DNA of 21,397 bases, from positions 1 to 21,397 of the forward strand of contig JAYMTA010001169.1 of assembly GCA_036897625.1 (NCBI GenBank), in the 5' to 3' direction. Under the pieces are notes generated by a model. It saw only the letters and a program-made list of their open reading frames with translations, had not been told where the DNA came from and ran no database searches. Source of the stretch: Pelargonium cotyledonis. Taxonomy: Eukaryota; Streptophyta; Magnoliopsida; Geraniales; Geraniaceae. The position numbers and the translations under genes are program-made. Positions 17,289-21,397 of this stretch are shown here, piece after piece (the stretch's first letter is position 1; each line of letters starts with the position of its first letter).

Positions 17289-17747
17289 GAATGGAGTAAA
17301 ATAGGTTACATTTCAATTATTATTGTTATTATTATTATTATTTTCTAAATCTCATTGAGAGGAGGAGGTTGTGAGGTTAAGAGATTTTGGGGTCATAGTC
17401 TTGAAAGCATTGCCTTCTGAATTTGAGTTTATTTTTGGTTTCTATAAAATGGCTCAGAATGAGAGGCAAATTGCCACATTTAGGAGATATTTTATGAGGA
17501 TGATGCAGAATATCGGAGCAACGGATTCAAGTTTTGGTTGATACACTTACAAAAAAAAAAATGACACTCCATATTAACTCAAGGTCCAAAGAAAGCATTA
17601 TCGAGTTCGTTTAATTAAAATAAAAATAAAAGATTTATTTGGTAATTAAATTAGAGTTATGGCCTATGGGCCTATAACGTGTTCCTTTTACCACACAATT
17701 TAGGAGTTGAAGTTGGTATACGACTTGTATTGGTATGTTATTATACG
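17289..17747 (+). other. RNJ 3' UTR and short intergenic region
   Basis: After the RNJ stop (17286-17288) comes a TTATTATTATT tract (about 17318-17342), then likely 3' UTR sequence with A-rich stretches near 17447 and 17551 that could direct polyadenylation. Only about 460 bp separate the RNJ stop from the TATA box of the next gene. No other coding exon is seen. Confidence 0.55.
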
Positions 17748-17756
17748 TATATAAAT
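17748..17756 (+). promoter_or_regulatory. TATA box of the small secreted-protein gene
   Basis: TATATAAAT lies 72 bp upstream of the ATG at 17828. A start of transcription about 30 bp downstream would leave a 5' leader of roughly 40-50 nt without any upstream ATG after about 17780. A clear TATA box fits a regulated rather than a housekeeping gene (inference). Confidence 0.6.
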
Positions 17757-17827
17757 TGCAAGCTACAACATGTACTCGACTATCTACACTGAAGCTTAAT
17801 TAATTGAAGATTCAGCAAGTTTCAACA

Positions 17828-18214
17828 ATGGCCATGGAACGAAACATGACCAGGATCGTTGTTCTGTTGTTCGTGATTTTTTTGGCATCAATGGCCTCGT
17901 TATCGAGATGTGTGAAAGATGGAGAAAGTGAAAAGGTGGTGTATTTTCTGAACCGGCCGGTCGTTTCGCGTTGTGTCGAGTTGAATTGTAATCAGAGGGA
18001 TGAATATTTAGAGGACAATGATTGGAGTTTGTTGGAAAAGAGGAATCAATTTGTAACATACGATCAAGACTATGACCCCAAACACAAGTTGAATTGGAAT
18101 CAGATGGATGAATATTTAGAGGACGATAATTGGAGTTGGTTGGAAAAGAGGAACCGATTTGTAAGGTACGACCAAGACTATGACCCCAAACAAGAATTAG
18201 AAGAGAATTTTTAG
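17828..18214 (+). CDS. Small secreted protein with two tandem KR-flanked acidic tyrosine repeats (unknown family)
   Basis: A single exon encodes 128 aa, and I do not recognise the family. Start: ATG in CAACAATGGCC; in-frame codons upstream lack an ATG. Residues 8-26 form a strongly hydrophobic signal peptide (VVLLFVIFLASMASLS), cleaved probably around 24-28. A short basic/acidic pro-region with Cys28, Cys49 and Cys54 follows. Residues 52-87 and 88-122 are tandem 36-residue units: LN(C/W)NQ(R/M)DEYLED, then WS(L/W)LEKRN(Q/R)FV(T/R), then YDQDYDPK. Each Lys-Arg (71-72, 107-108) could be a processing site releasing a peptide of about 15 residues with two tyrosines beside aspartate, the context favoured by plant tyrosylprotein sulfotransferase. 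The coding units are about 90% identical (10 differences in 102 bp). It does not match PSK, PSY, RGF/GLV or CIF motifs beyond the DY pair. Expression and processing are unproven; a recently arisen orphan protein is possible. Confidence 0.7.
   Translation: MAMERNMTRIVVLLFVIFLASMASLSRCVKDGESEKVVYFLNRPVVSRCVELNCNQRDEYLEDNDWSLLEKRNQFVTYDQDYDPKHKLNWNQMDEYLEDDNWSWLEKRNRFVRYDQDYDPKQELEENF
17981..18196 (+). repeat. 108-bp in-frame tandem duplication inside the small secreted-protein gene
   Basis: Unit one is 17981-18088 and unit two is 18089-18196. Over the first 102 bp there are ten differences, about eight of them amino-acid changing and two silent, while the segment coding YDQDYDPK differs only by one silent change. 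No indel breaks the frame. Confidence 0.92.
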
Positions 18215-20026
18215 ACAAGCTTGGAGATAGTTTTTTTTTTTTTTTTTTGAAACTCTAGTATATTAGTCTATACTCTATAGTGTTCATTTTTATGTTTTTT
18301 TTTATTTTATTGTTATTATAGTAATTTAGATAGCAATATTTGCATTCAAAATAGCATGATTTGGTTGATTTTCTCGTATTATGTACAAACTTTATATCGT
18401 TATATTTATATTTAAAAAAAATCGCTAAATTTGTTCCAAACTACTCGGCCTGCAATATAAGCCAACACTCTCGCTATAGCATAGGCGACCAAATTCAGCA
18501 TACCGTTTTACAAAAGAGCAACTAACACACTCCATAGTTGAAATAAAACGAGTACAGACCTATACAATTAAATCATACTCACTACGCCTTTCGGACTCTT
18601 ACTTGTCATAAATAACATTTGCCGTATAGCCTTATGAAACGAACTTGATCCAACCCGACTCCTTAACCCATACCCAACTTTATTCAACAGCTTAGAAAGA
18701 CACTTTTATAAGGCTTTATTTAACACCCATTGATTTAAAGAATAAAGATGAAAAGTGTTGCAAATTATGCAAAGATGAAATCATGAAAGCATAATAGAAT
18801 ATATGGGTCCTTTGAGATATTGACTATGATGCCATATTTATTACTTTTTTTTTATCCATTGGAGTTAACTTGCTGCCTTCAAACTCTTCAAGTAGGTAAT
18901 GCTCTAATGATTCATTTGATGGAGACATGACATGTACATTTCATGATGACGATGGTGATAAATCTCTTTCTCCGATGAATGAATGTTCAACTAATTATTT
19001 TCGAGTAAATGCGTCAATAGACACATATTTTTCTTAGTTAATGAAATATATTACGGAGTAAATTGTTAAGCTAGAATATTGTGCTAGCGGATAACATTTA
19101 GAGCAGTTGATAAAAAAAGTGGTAAATTGGACATTTATTTATGTTATATTAAGGTTACTTGATATTCAGAAACCAAGGAAATTTTTGTTTGATTAGTGGC
19201 CTGTGGGTGATATAATTGTATTATTTTTATCCTAAAGTTCATGCATAAAATTGAAGATGTTTCTTATTTATGTCTCTAGAAATTGACCAACATGATTCAG
19301 CTAATAAAAATAAAAATGTAACCTTAACTATGTTGCTAGTTTTATTAACTTCTTTTTTTGAAGAAAGTTCTCATTGTTCATGCTTCTTATTACATTACCA
19401 ATATTGAGAAAATGTTTTTTTTTTTTTTTAAATTAACCAATGAGAAAATGTTAAGAGACTAGAACAAGTCTCATTTATTACAATCTTAAAGGCATGTCCT
19501 TTAAAAACCTAACTCTCTGAACTGGTCCTAGTCCCATTGCCAATATGCCCTAAAATTAGGGGCAATGCCATTAGTGAGAGGGTGGGTCTTCATTGACTCA
19601 TTGGTTGTTATCCACAATCTGAAAATGAAAATGAGGTCAAACAACCTTACACACTGTTTAATATATATTGTGATTGATCAAATGCTGCTTGTTTGATAAC
19701 ACTATTAAAGGCTTAAAGGAGATGTCACATAAATGAAACATAAAAGAGAATTTGAACTTATGATTTTTATTTTGTATAATATGGATTGGATTGATCAAAT
19801 TTGTCAATAAGGTCGACCGATCGTCTTTTTTGTTACACTAATATAACTTGGTAGATGTTGTTTCTTTAGATAAAGTCGTCATGATTTGTGGATGAGGCCA
19901 ACCGAATAATATTAGTTTAAATTAATATATTAATGCATATGTTGGTTCATATCTAATAAATAAATTAACTATATTTTAAATACTCTATGTTCATTTTAGT
20001 CATTTCAACAAATAATATATTCTTAA
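18215..20026. other. AT-rich intergenic region without a supported gene
   Basis: The first part should be the 3' UTR of the small gene, with a 19-nt poly-T run near 18231-18249. The rest is AT-rich DNA with stops in all frames; the longest notable frame is a 34-codon minus-strand ORF at 18824-18928, reported as a finding. A short ACGGAGTA at about 19053 recalls a Stowaway end but is too short to call. I see no RNA gene. Confidence 0.5.
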
Positions 20027-20266
20027 CACTAGAAAAAATTGCAAACTATGACATAAATAATTTTTTTTTGTCACAGATACACACATTTGTGACGGATATT
20101 TTTGTCACACACATATGTGACATAAATTTATGACACAATCATCTGTGACAACCCAAATAATGACAGAAGTATTCTGTCATAATTCCATCACAAACTACAT
20201 TTTGTGACTGAAATCCACAAATCTCTGACAAAAATTTCTGTCACAGATTGAGAATTTTTTGTAGTG
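20027..20266. mobile_element. CACTA-ended MITE built of serial TGTGAC/GTCACA hairpins
   Basis: The 240-bp element begins CACTAGAAAAAATTG and ends with the inverse, GAATTTTTTGTAGTG, differing by one or two bases: the terminal repeat form of CACTA (CMC/EnSpm) transposons. Flanks are TAA on the left and CAA on the right, consistent with a 3-bp target duplication carrying one mutation. The interior is a string of short inverted repeats, for example GTCACA...TGTGAC at about 20073-20093, GTCACACACATATGTGAC (20104-20121), TGACAGAAGTATTCTGTCA (20161-20179) and TCACAAA...TTTGTGA (about 20188-20207). Repeated TGTGAC/TGTCA words fit the subterminal transposase-binding repeats of CACTA elements. It has no coding capacity and must rely on a transposase elsewhere. 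Confidence 0.85.
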
Positions 20267-21290
20267 CAAAGTTGTTTTTATCTGAATATATTATTACACG
20301 AAGCTAAGTTTTTTGAACCAAACTAGACGTAGTAGTATATGTTTTTATATAATTTAGAAAATACCAACATACTTTTAAGAATATTAATCCAAAAAAAGAA
20401 ATAGACCTCACTATTGGAGTATGTATGCAATAGGATAATGATATATATATATAAGTTGCTTGGCTGTCATTGTCCTTCCTCATGGCATTAGCAAATTGGC
20501 ATGCATGGACATTTCTCATTCCCTACCATAAATTAATACTCAAACTTTATATTATCTTTACATGTTGGGCTGCCCAAACCTTTCCCTTTCTTGGATTTTC
20601 AATCCAAAATACAATTACCAATTATTCTATTTTGACAAATGATGTATATTAGTATAATGGGAAAATTAGGAATAGCTCCATCCAACTATTAACTTAAAAC
20701 ACATAATATTAGTAAATTATTACTCTTTATATCTATCACTAGTAAATTATACATTTAACGGAATCCGTTAATATTTTGGATGAAAAATCAGTCCCTCTCA
20801 TTCAATTTTTTTAAATTCCCAAAATGCTTTTCTTCATTACATATTCAATAAAATTGAATAACAACAAAAAATACTTAAAAATTCCGACAAGCTCATGAGT
20901 TTCCTGGCTATAATTTTGCAGTTTCCGACAATATCATATGTTTCCCAACGATAATTTTACAAAATCCGGCGAACTTATAATTTTTCAATAAAAGTTAATA
21001 CTCAAATTTTGATAAAAAATACAAAACTCACAAAAAAAAATCCAAATAAAATATAACAATATCGATCAACACAACATTTAACAAAAACTCACACAAATTT
21101 GATATCAAATTTAAGAAAAAAAATCAAATTTGTTCAAATTTTACCAACAAAAATTACAAACATTTGAACAAATCAACCCAACCAATAATGACAAAATTTA
21201 TTCTATCTCATCTAAAACCAATAATTACAATCAAATGTTAAAAATAAAAAGTTACAAAATGGAACCAGATCTGGTCTGTGAACAACAAAA
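20267..21290. other. AT-rich intergenic region with short repeats
   Basis: There is no supported gene. The region contains a TA microsatellite (about 20441-20453), a small inverted repeat TTAACGG-AAT-CCGTTAA (20755-20771) and the 41-bp tandem repeat listed separately. The sequence from about 21000 to 21240 is almost free of G on the plus strand (A/C/T-rich), a strong strand skew. Confidence 0.5.
20884..20990 (+). repeat. 41-bp degenerate tandem repeat, two and a half copies
   Basis: Units start with CCGACA or CCGGCG: 20884-20924, 20925-20965, and a partial third from 20966. Shared words are CCGACAA, ATCAT/CTCAT, GTTTCC and ATAATTTT. The copies are well diverged. Similar CCGGxAA...TTTCCGxx arrays occur in plant transposon ends, but no terminal repeats were found here. 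Confidence 0.7.
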
Positions 21291-21397
21291 TATAACCAGA
21301 TCTGGAATGTTGCTGTGCTCGTGGCCGAAACTGACGCCGGAGAAAGAAGAGACGGAGTCGCCGCCGCCGCGAACACTGAAAGAGGAGCGAGGAGGAG
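21255..21397. other. GC-rich right edge, possible start of another gene or element
   Basis: After about 1 kb of AT-rich DNA the composition changes abruptly at about 21300 to GC-rich with GCCGCCGCCGCG and GAGGAGCGAGGAGGAG. AACCAGATCTGG occurs twice (21263-21274 and 21294-21305). Open frames run off the edge on both strands, for example Ala/Ser/Leu-rich on the minus strand. It could be a 5' exon, a transposon terminus or a CpG-rich repeat. The window ends too soon to decide. Confidence 0.35.

Noticed and set aside
17796..18218. A 140-codon minus-strand frame containing duplicated blocks
   Set aside because: It is antisense to the tandem repeat of the small secreted protein, so the repetition is inherited. 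The plus strand has the signal peptide, TATA box and ATG context.
19050..19060. ACGGAGTA as a Stowaway terminus
   Set aside because: Only eight bases match and no partner end or TA-flanked element is visible.

Overview
This window is nuclear DNA from a flowering plant. It is AT-rich, its genes are split by GT-AG introns, and its proteins are plant versions of housekeeping enzymes. Gene structures and Stowaway/CACTA transposon relics fit a eudicot, perhaps an asterid; that finer placement is a guess from repeat style and was not tested.

There are three well-supported genes. (1) Minus strand, 624-2777 (5' leader to about 3655): the beta-5 subunit of the 20S proteasome (PBE family), seven coding exons plus a non-coding 5' exon, 272 aa. 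(2) Plus strand, 4647-8893: cycloeucalenol cycloisomerase (CPI1), an ER sterol-pathway enzyme, eight exons, 283 aa. Its first coding exon holds only 7 coding nucleotides, and one intron has a GC donor. (3) Plus strand, 9833-17288: plastid ribonuclease J (RNJ), 17 exons, 878 aa, with a transit peptide, a metallo-beta-lactamase/beta-CASP nuclease core and a plant-type C-terminal GT-1 (trihelix) domain. All exon junctions were placed by hand. The reading phase closes exactly at every junction, and the products match the families end to end as I know them.

A fourth gene is the unusual one: plus strand 17828-18214, a single-exon 128-aa protein with a signal peptide and two tandem 36-residue units. 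Each unit has a Lys-Arg site followed by an almost unchanged acidic, tyrosine-rich peptide (core YDQDYDPK). I do not recognise the family. It looks like a tandem precursor of a secreted, possibly tyrosine-sulfated peptide.

The rest is introns and intergenic DNA: an intact 215-bp Stowaway MITE in a CPI1 intron, a decayed relative in an RNJ intron, a solo Stowaway-like end and a SINE-like relic between CPI1 and RNJ, a 240-bp CACTA-ended MITE at 20027-20266 made of serial small hairpins, several short tandem duplications, microsatellites, and G-box-type promoter motifs. PBE and CPI1 are divergent and share a roughly 1-kb promoter region. CPI1, RNJ and the small gene lie head to tail. The genes are not functionally linked: proteasome, sterol synthesis, plastid RNA processing and a secreted peptide are separate processes. 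The last 1.1 kb is AT-rich with short repeats and becomes abruptly GC-rich at the right edge, where another gene or element may begin.
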